The translations under genes and the position numbers were made by a program. A DNA stretch of 64,000 bases from Hygrocybe punicea (Eukaryota; Basidiomycota; Agaricomycetes; Agaricales; Hygrophoraceae): the NCBI GenBank assembly GCA_963556145.1, contig OY744469.1, positions 4,932,767-4,996,766 of the forward strand, written 5' to 3'. The notes below the pieces were generated by a model. That model had not been told where the DNA came from. It searched no databases and was given only the letters and a program-made list of their open reading frames with translations. Position 1 is the first letter of the stretch. Each line of letters starts with the position of its first letter. Shown here piece after piece: positions 11,301-21,887 of the stretch.

Positions 11301-11991
11301 TGAGCGTCGCCACCTAGATGTCCGGGAGGCCATTATGAAAAGTTGTGACGGAGATGAAAAGAAATGGCACACCGTAACCCACTCCGTATTTTGGGCCGAA
11401 CGGGTCACGACACACAAAAGCCTCGGATACTCGTCCTACTACATCGCACACGGAGTAGAACCGCTGTTTCCTTTCGATTTTGCCGAAGCTACGTACATGG
11501 TTCCGACGCAAGATACGATGTCTACGACCAACCTCATAGTCATCCGCGCCCGACAACTTCGTAAACGAGAAGCCGACCTCGATCGGGTCAAAGAAAAACT
11601 TACCAAATCTCGGCTCGCGTCCGCTCGGCAATTTGAGCAGAAATACGCCAACACGATCAAAGTTTACGACTTCGAACCCGGTAACCTCGTTCTCGTCCGA
11701 AATTCACGTATCGAAATGTCTCTCGATCGTAAAGCAAAACCGCGGTACTTTGGACCCATGGTTGTCGTCAGGAAAACAGAAGGCGGATCCTACATACTCG
11801 CCGAACTCGACGGTGCGGTTTCTAAATCTCGATTTGCCGCTTTCCGAGTCGTACCCTACCACGCCCGCTCAAAAATATCGATACCGTTGGACGACTTCTT
11901 ACAATACCCCGATGCCGACGATACCGATTCAAACGATCTTGATGATCCGACGTACCCGCCCTCCATAGACTCCTCACCCGACGACGATTAA
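8218..11991 (+). pseudogene. pol: Pol (RT, RNase H, integrase) with one in-frame stop
   Basis: One frame runs from 8218 to 11991, broken only by TGA at 9409-9411 (GTL-stop-LTR). RT: VHDLQPLNAVTIRD, YASFDLF and the catalytic YMDD at about 9514. RNase H: AVDSSVLGVG, SKLELYGL, VEVDAKY and GAPDGLSRR. Integrase: an HHCC zinc finger (HDSLGHKG... CHQCQ), the DDE triad in YVDTMF, IVTDNGKPF and SPYNSQANGPVERR, and a GPF/Y-like end (RYFGPMVVVRK). A CGA-to-TGA transition at a CpG explains the stop. Unless it is read through, this copy makes no complete RT. The other catalytic residues are present. Confidence 0.85.
8335..8341 (+). other. Candidate -1 frameshift site between gag and pol
   Basis: The gag frame ends GAT TTT TAG over a run of five T (8335-8339). 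A -1 slip on TTT continues as TTA GAA GTC into the pol frame. Pol overlaps gag from 8218 to 8341 and has no convincing ATG of its own. The heptamer is not a classical slippery site, so this is inference. Confidence 0.45.
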
Positions 11992-12200
11992 GCATTTCAT
12001 TTATATTCTGTCCACGTTATACCCCCATTTTATTTAGTTCCTCTTAGTTTTCTAACGATATGACGAATGATGCGAATAGTCCTATGTCTTCGGGAGCCGA
12101 TCGGCTTTCCTTAGCTGGGTGAACAAGCTGACACGTCTTTTATATATACACGATATATTTTTTTTATATATACAACGGGCTCGTTATTTTTATATATATT
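11992..12200. other. Region between pol and the 3' end of the antisense gene
   Basis: TA-rich stretch with TATATATA runs (12140-12205). It may serve as a terminator for both convergent genes. No coding content. Confidence 0.35.
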
Positions 12201-13588
12201 TTACAGGCGGCCGGTCTCGTAATCCCGCTTCAGCATCGCCAACCTTGAGGTCGACCGTTCGAGATCGACGCGAAGCCGCTGGAACTCTTGACCGAAGTGG
12301 ACGAGGTGACGGTTGACGTTGGTGCCCAGGGCTCCCAGCTCCTCCGTGAGGACCGCTAGCCGCGCCGACACTTGCTCGTAATTCTCCATCGTCAAAACGA
12401 ACGGGTTCGCTGTCGAGGCCGTCCTAAGCCTTTTCGTCGGCCGCTCTTCCTCCGACTCCTCCTCGTCTTCGTCATCGTCCTCGACCGACTCCACCTCCTC
12501 GACCCGCGGTTTTCTCGTTGAGGCCCGGGCAGGCCTACTGCGGATGGGCTTTGTCGTGAACGACAACGGCTTCCTCGTACCGGCCGCGACCTCTTTGCCC
12601 TTTCCGGTATCCACCTTGCGCCGACCCCCGCCCGTCCGGTGTGTAGCGTTAGTACATCTCTTCTTCAGCCTCCGGCATCGTTCGCACACGTAGCCTGTGA
12701 CGCCTCGACACGCCTCTTGCGCCTTGACGCAGTTGGTGCAGGGTTGTAGGGGAAACGGCCCGGTGAACTGTTACCAGGATCAGTAACTAAAGAACATATG
12801 AACCGACACAAGAACTCACCGTCGTACCAGCCAAGTCTCCGGTCTCTACGCCCGGCGTATCTACGTCGTCTACATCGGCCGGTGTCTCTGGTGCCGGGTC
12901 GACGGGGCCTTCCTCTGGCTCAACTGCGGCTTCCCCTTCCGGAATCGACTCAGTCCTTGGTTCACCCGCGTTTGCTTCAGCTCGCCGTTCTTCGCTGAGC
13001 CGCCGCCGATACGCGGCTCCATCCCTTTCAACCCGGTCCGCTTCTTGATTCCAGTGCTGCTCGTGTTGTTCTATTCTAAGCCGCTCTCGCCTTTCCTCTG
13101 CCGCCTTTCGCCTTTTCTCCGCCTCCGCTCGTGCACTTGCCTCTGCCATCCGTTTGGCCTCCTCTTCCCGCGTAGCCGCTTCTTCATCCGCCCGCCGTCT
13201 GGCTTCTTCCTGTTCCTGCCTCTCCCGGTCCGCCGCTTCTTTCAGCCACTCTTCGACATCGTTGGCGTACGATTGGCGGTCGGCCCATAACGGTGGCGTT
13301 ACTGGCCTCGTACCACCAGCTCGGAGTTCCGCGACGATTCCATTGTAAGCACGCTGGCGGGACGGCATGAGCTATCTTAGGACACGCGTAGTCAATAAGG
13401 AAACTCACCAGCGCCTTCTTGCGGCCGCTTAACCATTGTTGGGCCATCCCCTCGTTGCCGTCCACCATCGTTACGAGGTCGTCGCTATGAAACACGGTGA
13501 CCGCGTTGACGGCCTCTTCGTAGTCCGCCCGGACATCGGGTTCGATGCTTTCGACGAAAGCGAGGAAGTTGTCGTAGACTTGGGACAT
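12201..13588 (-). CDS. Antisense accessory protein with Zn2Cys6-type cysteines
   Basis: Lies between pol and the 3' LTR on the opposite strand. Three exons with GT-AG borders (13588-13409, 13371-12820, 12767-12201) join without phase error to 432 residues. Exon 1 encodes MSQVYDNFLAFVESIEPDVR. Exon 2 is a long Glu/Arg/Ala-rich, coiled-coil-like region (residues about 100-170), then acidic and proline-rich. Exon 3 has C-x2-C-x6-C-x7-C-x2-C-x6-C (residues 254-282), the spacing of a fungal Zn(II)2Cys6 cluster, then an acidic run, KRLR and a C-terminal coiled coil. The cluster is central, not N-terminal. Possible roles are DNA binding at the LTR or control of the element; neither is shown. Confidence 0.7.
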
Positions 13589-13595
13589 TGTGAAC

Positions 13596-13665
13596 GTATG
13601 ATGGTGTAGAGGAGAGGTCGGATCAACAACGTATGATGGTGTAGAGGAGAGGTCGGATCAACAAC
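13596..13665. repeat. Two 35-bp direct repeats upstream of the antisense gene
   Basis: GTATGATGGTGTAGAGGAGA plus 15 further bases is repeated perfectly at 13596-13630 and 13631-13665, just 5' of the antisense start codon (13588). A regulatory role for the antisense promoter is possible. Confidence 0.7.
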
Positions 13666-13793
13666 GAGAAAATTTTTCTTTTTTTTACTTTGCCGTTGTT
13701 TGGCCGCTCACGTGATTGGCCACATTCGCGACCCGCATTCGGAGACCCCATATTCTCGACCACGGATGGTCTCTATTAGAAGACCCAAGGAGA

Positions 13794-14588
13794 TGTAGAG
13801 GGTCCTCGACCCTCTGAGGCCGTAACATCGATATCTAGCGAATCCGCTCGAACCCGACGTCTCTAGCAATCTACGTTCGAACCCGACGCAACCCGACGCA
13901 ACCCGATGCATACCGACTAGCACGGCCGCTCACGTACCTGGACGGTCTATCTCCTAAACTCACGGAACTTCAAATATCGAAGATAGATCTCATCGGACTG
14001 GGATCCCGACATCGGACTTGCCTTATTCACGCCTAGCGTCTCCCTTATGGGGATATAGTAAAGTATATTGCATCTTTTACGGTTTTTCATATCTTCCACC
14101 CATTTTCCCTGTCATCGTCGCCTCGCAACGCTCTTCCTACTTCCCCATTTTTATTCTCCTTTGTCTCCTCTCATCGGCCGAGGACTCTCGTCCGAATCTA
14201 GGTACACAAATTTGTAGTATAAAAACGGTGCCCAAGCGCCGTCTCAAAATAAGAAACCAGTTCCCCCATTTCCTCTCTCTGAGAATTAAGTCTCTCAGTA
14301 AATTCCATCGCACACATCGCTCGTCGGATTCCTCGACGCCCTCCCCGTCGTTCTACCGCCTTTATCTCTACGTTACTCGTCACCCGACACCCGACCCGCC
14401 GTACCCGACATCGTCGGCTTCGTCGGCTTCGATCGGTCTCGAAAGATTTCAGTAGTTTACTCGGCGGCTTCTTACTCCTTATATCCTATTATCTTACTGA
14501 AGCTTGTTAGACTATTCCTAGTCACTTCTACGCTGACCCCACAGGCTTAGGATTATTATTCCGCAGCCACCCCGACCTCGCCTTTACA
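13794..14588 (+). repeat. 3' LTR of the gypsy element
   Basis: 795 bp, matching the 5' LTR at all but one position by eye. CCGG follows (14589-14592). Confidence 0.95.
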
Positions 14589-16369
14589 CCGGATCCACAA
14601 AGCAACATCCCAAATGTGTTTCATCTGGAATCTGTCCGCAATCGGTATGTCTTGGTCGCAACATACGTGAAAATTGGCCAGGTGTCCGCAATGCGACGGC
14701 CGCCAAACTCAATCTCCTTCCACGCAAAACGCTATCATCCGACTCTGAGATGGAAACATCATCTGACTGTGAAATGGAACTGCCAACCACCGTAAGCAAC
14801 AATGAACGCCGTATAACCACATTAAGCAACAATGACGGCCGTGTTTTCAAAATGCTCCTTATCCTTGACCCAACGACTCGTATCGCAAGCAAAGCTGCAG
14901 CCGTTAATGATCTTGCCTTCATCACCACGACCATTTCCGACATTGAACTCGAAACCATTTCCCATCTTGATGGTTACATCCATATCATCAAATCATACAA
15001 GAGTCGCTATTCAGCATATATTCAAGAATGGGTAATGTCTATTGTTTAATTTGTGGATTGTTGATACTGAAACGCATTTCACAACAAACAGGTTTATATC
15101 GGTATGCGACTACATCATGAGGATGGAGCCCGGCACTTCAATGTCAAATACATATTTTTGCCCAAGTTCCTTCACGCAATACTTCGCTATCAAGACAAAG
15201 GCGATACGTGGCAAAAGTTCGCATCGGCAGATTGTGTATTTGGTGGTGTGGATATGGGAATGTCATATATGTAAGTTTGACATCGCTTTAATTAATTCTG
15301 CTCTGTTTTTGCTGCATTATACTGATGTCTTGACAGTGGTAACCAATACGGATTGACACTGGAAAATGTGTCAATTTTCATGACTGGCATGGACGAACTC
15401 TGTCGAACGGTACACATCTGGCCACCTCCGAAGAAGATGAACATGGTCCATTCAAAATGGATACAAAATCAAAATTTGCTTCATGTCGCTTTGAATGTAA
15501 CGCATACGATACGCCCCCAAGCAAAATTATTAAATGATGGCGACCAATTCCCACCAAATATTGTCTTGAAACAGACACACAGCGACACCGGTCATCACGT
15601 CCTATTACCTGGTGACCCCAAGCAAAATTGGGAATACATGCATAATAACTGTGAAGTTCCAGGTTCACATTGGTTTGGGCAAACATACATCGAACCACTG
15701 AGCAAGATGGGCGAATGGCATGTTTTTCTAGTTGGTGGAAAGGTCATGTATACACACACTGTACAACAAGGAAAGCAAGTCTTGGAAGTGGGATATTGTC
15801 TCGAGTTTCTATACCTTGAACGAATTAAGGTGAGTGGCCTACACCTTCATTTGTCATATCATTTTCATGATCATCTTAACTTTCTCAGAATATTTCAAAT
15901 GCAGGGGACTCTATTGAAGACGGTCGCTTGCAATCCAGACAGGGGCGCCATTTCTATTCAAGAGCAAGGCAGAAACGAGTTCTTCGATTTTGTCCAAAAG
16001 ACCTACAAAGGGTTTTATGCGATCGAGTCCAATATGGTTGGTGGAAAACCATTGATGAGTGTCTTTTGCCGTATGGACATATCGCTCATTGTGGATTCCA
16101 AAACGGACACTGTGTCGTATTTTGTGAACAAGGTGGAACGTTATCACACATGCAGCCTCTGGTCGAACATGAAGTCAGGTCCGAAATCCGTTCGAGCACC
16201 CATTGGCTCATTGGCAGACACTTTTGCAGGGGTTTTTTATAAATGGTTGGTTGACATCAAAGGTCCATACTCATATTTGTAATATTATCTGTACAGTCAA
16301 TGGAACGGTTCGCTTTTATTCACAAGACAGACGTAAGATACAAAATATAAATGATGCTAAGTGAAGCAA

Positions 16370-18402
16370 TCATTTCGGCACTCCCAAGACCATGACCCAT
16401 TGCACATTGAGTGAAATGCTCTTTATCATGTCATCTACACGCTTGAATGTATTGATGGTATGTCCAACAACAACACAGGATCCTGCAGGGATATTGTGCA
16501 GGAAGATGGGTAGTTGCTGGAGTGATATGAGAGTGGATGTGAAGTCCGCTTTGACTTTGCGTGCATCATAGATGGGCACTGACAACACATACTTAAGATA
16601 TCATTTTATATTAGACGACCGGATGCTTACCAATATCGTAAAATGATAGAGCGGCCTTATGATAAGATGAAGTGGGTCGATGAGTGAATGGACTAAGTTG
16701 TACATTTTTGGATGTCGATGCCTCTATGAAAATCAATTAAAAATTAGAACTAGAAATGATTAATGCACATACTGGGAGATGTATCCATTCCACTTGCTGT
16801 GGTCGTTGAGAAGGACACATAGTCCTTATACAGTTGGGCCCGAAATTCGGACTCACAAATCACCATTCCAATAGCACTGACATATCACTCCTATTCTCCT
16901 TGAAGTAGAGCACCCTGTATAACCTTGACTGGCTTTGTATTGCCAAGCTCATCGAGAAAGCAGGACTCCACTATGATGACTGAAGTAAAGATCATCGGCA
17001 TTCCACCTCCGACTGCATGAAAGAAGTTGCGACCGAATGCACCAGTGGAGATATGGGCAGGGTTATCACGAGAGAGATTAGAGTACCTCCCAGATCTAGC
17101 AAAAGTAATGGCGGAAAGCAATAACCTATATTATATCAAATGAATTGACTGGATCAACCTCAAATTGTCGTTGAAATAACGTACTTTCTGTTGATCTTGT
17201 AGATGTCAGTGATAATATCACTGAACTGTGGGTTGCCATTTCCAATTGCACTGGACCAAGATACCATTGCTGCTGCCCTAAATGGTTATGAGTAAACGAC
17301 AAATGTATGACTGTGATTGCATACTTGATGTTGACGCAGTCTTGGTAGGTGTCAACAAGTTGAGGATCTCTCGTGCCAATATCGGACTCATCAATGTTCG
17401 GAGATGGTAAGCTAGATTCACAACATCTACATCAAACACCACGATGTAATAACATCCAACACACCTGGTGATCTTCGTCAGCACATAGGTCAGATCTCCT
17501 TCATCACCACTGGAGCCTTTATCATCGTTGGTATCATCGAGCATGATGGCCTTCATGGACTTGGACTTCTTGGATGGTGTATTAGAAACACTGTTACGAT
17601 TAATGAATGGGAATATTCATATCCGCACGTAAGATACACACGAAATTGGCTTATCGGGGTTCTTCATTAAGGCTACTTTGCAACGATGCCTAAACAGTCA
17701 AACGATTTGTTTGAACAAATGGATGTGTCTATGATAACTGAACAACTCACTTAGAACCGTAATCCTCTTCCTCTTCCTCCTCTTCCTCACTGTCTTGTGA
17801 TTGATTAGATGCAGCTTTCAATTTCTTGGAGGGGGAAGGCGTTTTACTATGTATAACTTGTCAATAATGAAACAACACCTATGAGAAATATTTACACAGC
17901 GTCGTCATTGTCTGTGACATTGGGAGATGACATTTGACGCTTCTTCCCACTGTAACAAATTGGTATCATGTTAGATATGTTTGCGATTGAAACACTAACA
18001 TGGCTTTAATGTTGCGGAGCTTGACGGAATGCCTAGGATATCGATATTTGTTAACTCATGTCAAATGACAAATGATGTGTGATTATATAGATACCTTGTG
18101 AGTGTTGACGGTGCCATTACACTGCCTGTGCTTTGAATACTGATGGCATCATCACTAGCATCGGACGAAGCCACACTGTCAATTGGTTAAAAGTAGATAA
18201 CGATTAAAACGATGACACATACATATCATCATCAGCCCAAGTCTTGATGACCTTCTTTCGCTTCTCGATTGTTGCAGAAGGCCGTCTTTAGTGCATGCAA
18301 TAGAAACTTCAGTAATACTGAGTAAAATAGGTAAACATACATGGTGGCCTTGGGTTTTGCTTTCAAGTTTGATTTCATGGCAGTGGACTTCTTGGGAGGC
18401 AT
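16370..18402 (-). CDS. Unknown multi-exon protein
   Basis: Not recognised. The start is taken at ATG 18402 (MPPKKSTAMKSNLKAKPKAT). About ten short exons with GT-AG introns follow. The N-terminal third is basic and acidic low-complexity sequence (KKRQMSSPNV, KTPSPSKKLK, DSEEEEEEEEDYGSK) and looks nuclear. The C-terminal part is more ordered: VVNLAYHLRTLMSPILAREI, LLSAITFARSGRYSNLSRDN, TGAFGRNFFHAVGGGMPM, and the last exon FTSTLISLQQLPIFLHNIPA...VQWVMVLGVPK. It is convergent with the interrupted gene ending at 16282 and divergent from the gene starting near 18490. No known domain could be named. Confidence 0.5.
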
Positions 18403-19886
18403 TGGAGAGCAGTCAAAGTTGATGGAATAGTGGATGTCATCTCCACTCACGCTTTAAATCACTCGAAAACAATAAGATATAAATTCAAGATGAATCGGTG
18501 GATCCAAAATTTCAACAATAACATCAGAGGATCCACCATTGGCACATGCTCGTATACCAAACGAGGTGTCTTGGGCCATGTACTCTATGCAAAGTGCAAA
18601 GGTAGGCATGAAAAACCGATGACTGTCCACATGATATTCACCACAAATTTATACTGGTAGGTTTCATGAATTGTTGACAAGCTCAATTAAAGTTAGGAAT
18701 GGAGACTAAACAAAAAGGGGTATTCATGAAACAAAATTGCATAATGCCAAATTAAGCAACATGGGGTATACTAACAGATATTGATGAATAATGGATAGGG
18801 GTTAATTCCAATGCTGTGCATACATATCCTGTGATGCAGAATTAATGCGGAAAAGCTGGAGTACATGCTTGACTATACCATATCCAAACCAGGCAGCTGA
18901 CAACCAACATTATATGTGGCATTTGAAAGAAATGGAAAGGATCCGTATTATGCAAAATGACGCAAACTTCAATATTCAAGAATGCAAAACAAAAACAAAA
19001 AACAAAACGGATCCTGAAAAGCTAACATCACATGCACATCAAAAACCAATATGGATATGATTGGTGTGAGGATGATGGCCGAAGATAAAATCCACGAAGT
19101 GAACAGAAATGTGCCACACAATATACATCTCACCACTGCTTTGTACATGATGGACAACTATTACAACTTCAAGGGTGCATGTTAGCAATATCCACCATAT
19201 ATATACTGGCTAGTATTTGACACCGAATTGACAGCTGAACATCTACAGGAAGTCATATCTGCACACTTAGACAATGATGAAAGTCAGCTTGCGAAGACCA
19301 CAAACGTAAGTCATTGGATTTGAAAAGGTATATCATATTGACCGCATTGCCAGATTTCAAATGTCAATATTGTGCATGTCGACTCTCCAAATTGCTGGAA
19401 GTTTACACTTCCAACCAATGATGAATCCGAACATCAAGAATTGGTATTAAGTTTGCAAGCGATTTTGGTGGCGAAAGATCTTCCACCCATAACAACCAGG
19501 TATGTGCTAAATTCATATTAATTCCTTGAATACCATTCTGATAAACCACTGTAATAGTCAACCGGAATGCCGAACGCCCTTCATATGTCAAATAGTGCTG
19601 CCAAAGTTCGGTTCAGAACCGATCTGAACCCGGTTCGAACTCCGAACCGAACCGGAAGTTCGGTTCAGTCCAGCACCTTGGGCTGAACTGAACCCCAGGT
19701 CCGGTTCGGGGTTCAGGCAACCCCCAGGTTGTCTAAACGGTTCACGAGCGGTTCAGAACCGCCAAACCGATATCCACAGGTATGTATTTTGTGCTCAAAA
19801 CGAAAGTTTTACTCACATGCCGATTTGGCAAATTTCCATTTTAGTCACTAAACTTTATTCTCAGCCACCAACCACCACTCTCAAAA

Positions 19887-19968
19887 GCCTCAAACGCTTG
19901 CGTTCGAGGCAAATAGGTAAGTTCTACATTCTTTATCATTTATTTCTCATTCACTAATAGTTTTGTAG
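19887..19968 (+). repeat. Palindrome plus intron-like module M2
   Basis: A 24-bp near-palindrome (19887-19910; arms GCCTCAAACGC/GCGTTCGAGGC). GTAAGT follows at 19917, then a T-rich stretch with CACTAAT and a TTTTGTAG acceptor ending at 19968. Confidence 0.6.
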
Positions 19969-20091
19969 GCTCCTCTACCAACCACCACCAAGTCGGCACC
20001 ACCAGATGGACGACGACGACGACGATGATGAGGGGCAGCAGCAGCAGCAGCACCAGCACCAGCACCACCATAGTGGCGCGTCGCCATCAAC

Positions 20092-20205
20092 GAATAACCC
20101 CCAAACGAGAGAAAGAGAGTGGCGGGGTTGGTGCACCCAACCCCACTGCCAATCGTAAGTGTTTATTTACTACTAAGTAACAACTAACACTACCATCCCC
20201 ACCAG
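20092..20205 (+). repeat. Palindrome plus intron-like module M3
   Basis: GAGAGAAAGAGAGTGG leads into a 21-bp palindrome (20124-20144; stem GGGGTTGG/CCAACCCC). GTAAGT is at 20155, CAACTAACAC is branch-like, and the CCACCAG acceptor ends at 20205. The whole module is repeated about 290 bp downstream. Confidence 0.65.
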
Positions 20206-20387
20206 CCCAACGACACCCACACCCACACCCACACCCACGCTAACACCAATGCCAACGCCACACCCATTCAACACCAACGCCAACGCCAACGCCAACTTCC
20301 ATGGCAATGGCAACGGCAATGGCAATGGCACTGGCAACGCAACGACAACAGCACCACCACCATAGCGGTCACCGAACCACCCCCAAA

Positions 20388-20489
20388 TGAGAGAAAGAGA
20401 GTGGTGGGGAAGGTGCACCCAACCCCGCTGCCCTTCATAAGTTTGTATTTCTTATTAACGAAGTCAGCTAATACTACTATACACACCAG
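20388..20489 (+). repeat. Palindrome plus intron-like module M4
   Basis: A diverged second copy of M3. It has the same GAGAGAAAGAGAGTGG lead-in, an imperfect palindrome around GGTGCACC, a degraded donor (ATAAGT) and an ACACACCAG acceptor ending at 20489. Confidence 0.6.
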
Positions 20490-20756
20490 CCCAACGACGC
20501 CCACAACCACACCGCCCTCGCCCTCACCCATGCCCGCACCCATGCCAACACTCACGCTCACGCCAATGCCCCATGCCAATGGAATGGCAACGGCAATGGC
20601 AATGGCAATGGCAACGCGATGGCAACACCAAGGATGAGGACGACGGATCACAATGGCGGCGAGGGGAGCAATGGGAGCAGTGCACCGACCGACTCCCACT
20701 GCACTAGGTGTGCGACCACCAGCGCCAAGGCGGGACCAGGTCCCCACCTCCGGCTA

Positions 20757-20812
20757 ACACCTTGCGAACACGCAGCCCGGCGTCAATTGACGTCGGGGCT
20801 ATGTTCGCGAGG
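20757..20812. repeat. TCAATTGA-centred palindromic unit
   Basis: Arms CCTTGCGAAC and GTTCGCGAGG surround CCCGGCGTCAATTGACGTCG, a palindrome with a single G/T mismatch. It has the same architecture as the units at 587-871. Confidence 0.7.
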
Positions 20813-21887
20813 TTACAGGGAGATGGGTGCCTCACCAGCGCCAGAGGTTGAATTTTTAATAATAATATATTGAGTTTTGTAGTTAGTTAGAATAAATTGT
20901 GAAATTTTACATGTAGAATACGTGATAAGCGTAAAATTGAGTGTCCGAACCGTTCGTGAACCCGGTTCGGGCCCTGAAAAAAATATCTGAACGGTTCAGG
21001 GCGGTTCAGGTTCAGTTCACGTGAAATCCTGAACTGAACCTGGAGTTCAGTTCAGGGTTCAGCCAAAATGGGTCTGAACTGGACTGAACTGAACTTTGGT
21101 AGCACTAACATCAAAGCATAGTCGTAACTGGCCTTGATGCAACGGGCTTTCAATCCTATATCGATAACCTTTGGATTCTGCACCAGAAACTGGCTCGTCA
21201 ATTTCCTGACAAAGCAATGCAAGCTTTTACGCCTTCTACATACATAGATTACATGGCACTCGCAATAGGAACCCGATATTTCACTGATCGCCAACACGAC
21301 AACTCTTCCCCTCACATTCCATTCGAGCATGCCATCGATCCAAAAGGCATATTAACCTCACTTGCGAATTCCCGCTACTTTCATGGCCAGGACAATTGCG
21401 TACTTTATTACAAGTTGAAGTCTGATAGAAATCGACATTGGTGAGTGACGATGAATTGGAATCATATCCCTACTGATGGAAATATTCATTAGCTTCATTC
21501 CAACAAACCCAACTTGCTTTAGAATCGGTGATATAGTGGAGGTTCAGTTTACAATATCGGCAGTTCCGGTAAAGAAGGATAAATTCAAGATGATTCTGAA
21601 TCTACGGTCATTGGCACTGGTAGACAGTGACTTCACAGAGGTAACACTTCAATACATCAAGATTAAACGAATACTGATGTATATTCTCAGGAAGCAACTA
21701 CGATTCGCAACAAGACAGCTTTGCCTACACCAACTACACAGCCCAGAATAGCCATCAAACGACATATTGGTTATGTGGAAGAGGGTAATGATGCAGAGGG
21801 TGTTGTGGAAACAAGGCAACGCTTCTATAATATGAATATAGACCGATGCTAATGTATAATATTGTATGTACTCAAACTGTTGATATG

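Larger units (their letters stand above)
4712..14588 (+). mobile_element. Ty3/gypsy LTR retrotransposon, nearly intact
   Basis: A 9877-bp element with 795-bp LTRs (4712-5506 and 13794-14588) bounded by TG...CA. The target duplication is CCGG (4708-4711 and 14589-14592). Order: LTR, primer site, gag-protease, pol (RT, RNase H, integrase), then an extra antisense gene, then LTR. RT-RNase H-integrase order and the GPF/Y-like C-terminus place it in Ty3/gypsy. By eye the LTRs differ only at one site (ACGTTTGAAC versus ACGTTCGAAC), so it inserted recently. One in-frame TGA interrupts RT. A polypurine-like tract (AGAAGACCCAAGGAGA) sits just before the 3' LTR. Confidence 0.95.
4584..16282 (+). pseudogene. 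Unknown 538-residue gene split by a Ty3/gypsy insertion
   Basis: Exon pieces are 4584-4711 and 14593-15031 (one exon, split by the retrotransposon), 15092-15270, 15337-15829 and 15905-16282. All junctions have GT-AG borders. Removing the element and one CCGG copy gives 1617 coding bases with no stop, so the insertion alone disrupts the gene. The N-terminus is cysteine-rich (CMHICPGRKCDSSKTKC, then HPKCVSSGICPQSVC), suggesting metal binding. The C-terminal domain has RMDISLIVDSKTDTVSYFVN followed by VER, which loosely recalls the metal and ATP ligands of ATP-grasp enzymes; this is a weak inference. The last intron is 75 bp and in frame, so its retention would add 25 residues. The exact family was not recognised. 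Confidence 0.6.
19593..21107. mobile_element. hAT-like MITE, 1515 bp
   Basis: Ends are TAGTGCTGCCAAAGTTCGGT and, inverted, TAGTGCTACCAAAGTTCAGT. Flanks ATGTCAAA (19585-19592) and ACATCAAA (21108-21115) match at six of eight positions, a decayed 8-bp target duplication. Both sub-terminal zones carry many GGTTCAG/GAACC iterations (19605-19760 and 20945-21095). The interior has three palindrome plus intron-like modules and one TCAATTGA unit. No transposase. An 8-bp TSD and TAG-starting TIRs fit hAT. Confidence 0.8.
18490..21852 (+). pseudogene. Unknown multi-exon gene split by a hAT-like MITE
   Basis: Recognisable exons include 18490-18659 (MNRWIQNFNNNIRG, uncertain), about 19200-19303 (YWLVFDTELTAEHLQEVI), about 19355-19500 (NVNIVHVDSPNCWKFTL), a segment ending at 19592 (ECRTPFICQ), 21116-21440 (SIVVTGLDATGFQSYIDN...), about 21490-21640 (FRIGDIVEVQFTISAVPVKK) and a last exon ending at the TAA 21850-21852. 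The MITE 19593-21107 sits inside one exon. Taking it out with one target duplicate leaves the frame continuous (ICQ then SIVVTG). The C-terminal IGDIVEVQ stretch resembles uncharacterised proteins found in many Agaricomycetes; no function is known to me. Exons upstream of 19200 are poorly defined and contain stops. Confidence 0.45.

Noticed and set aside
20000..20350. Tandem CCAACGCCAACGCC-type repeats considered as a CRISPR-like or minisatellite array
   Set aside because: No regular repeat-spacer spacing; low-complexity DNA internal to a MITE in a eukaryote.
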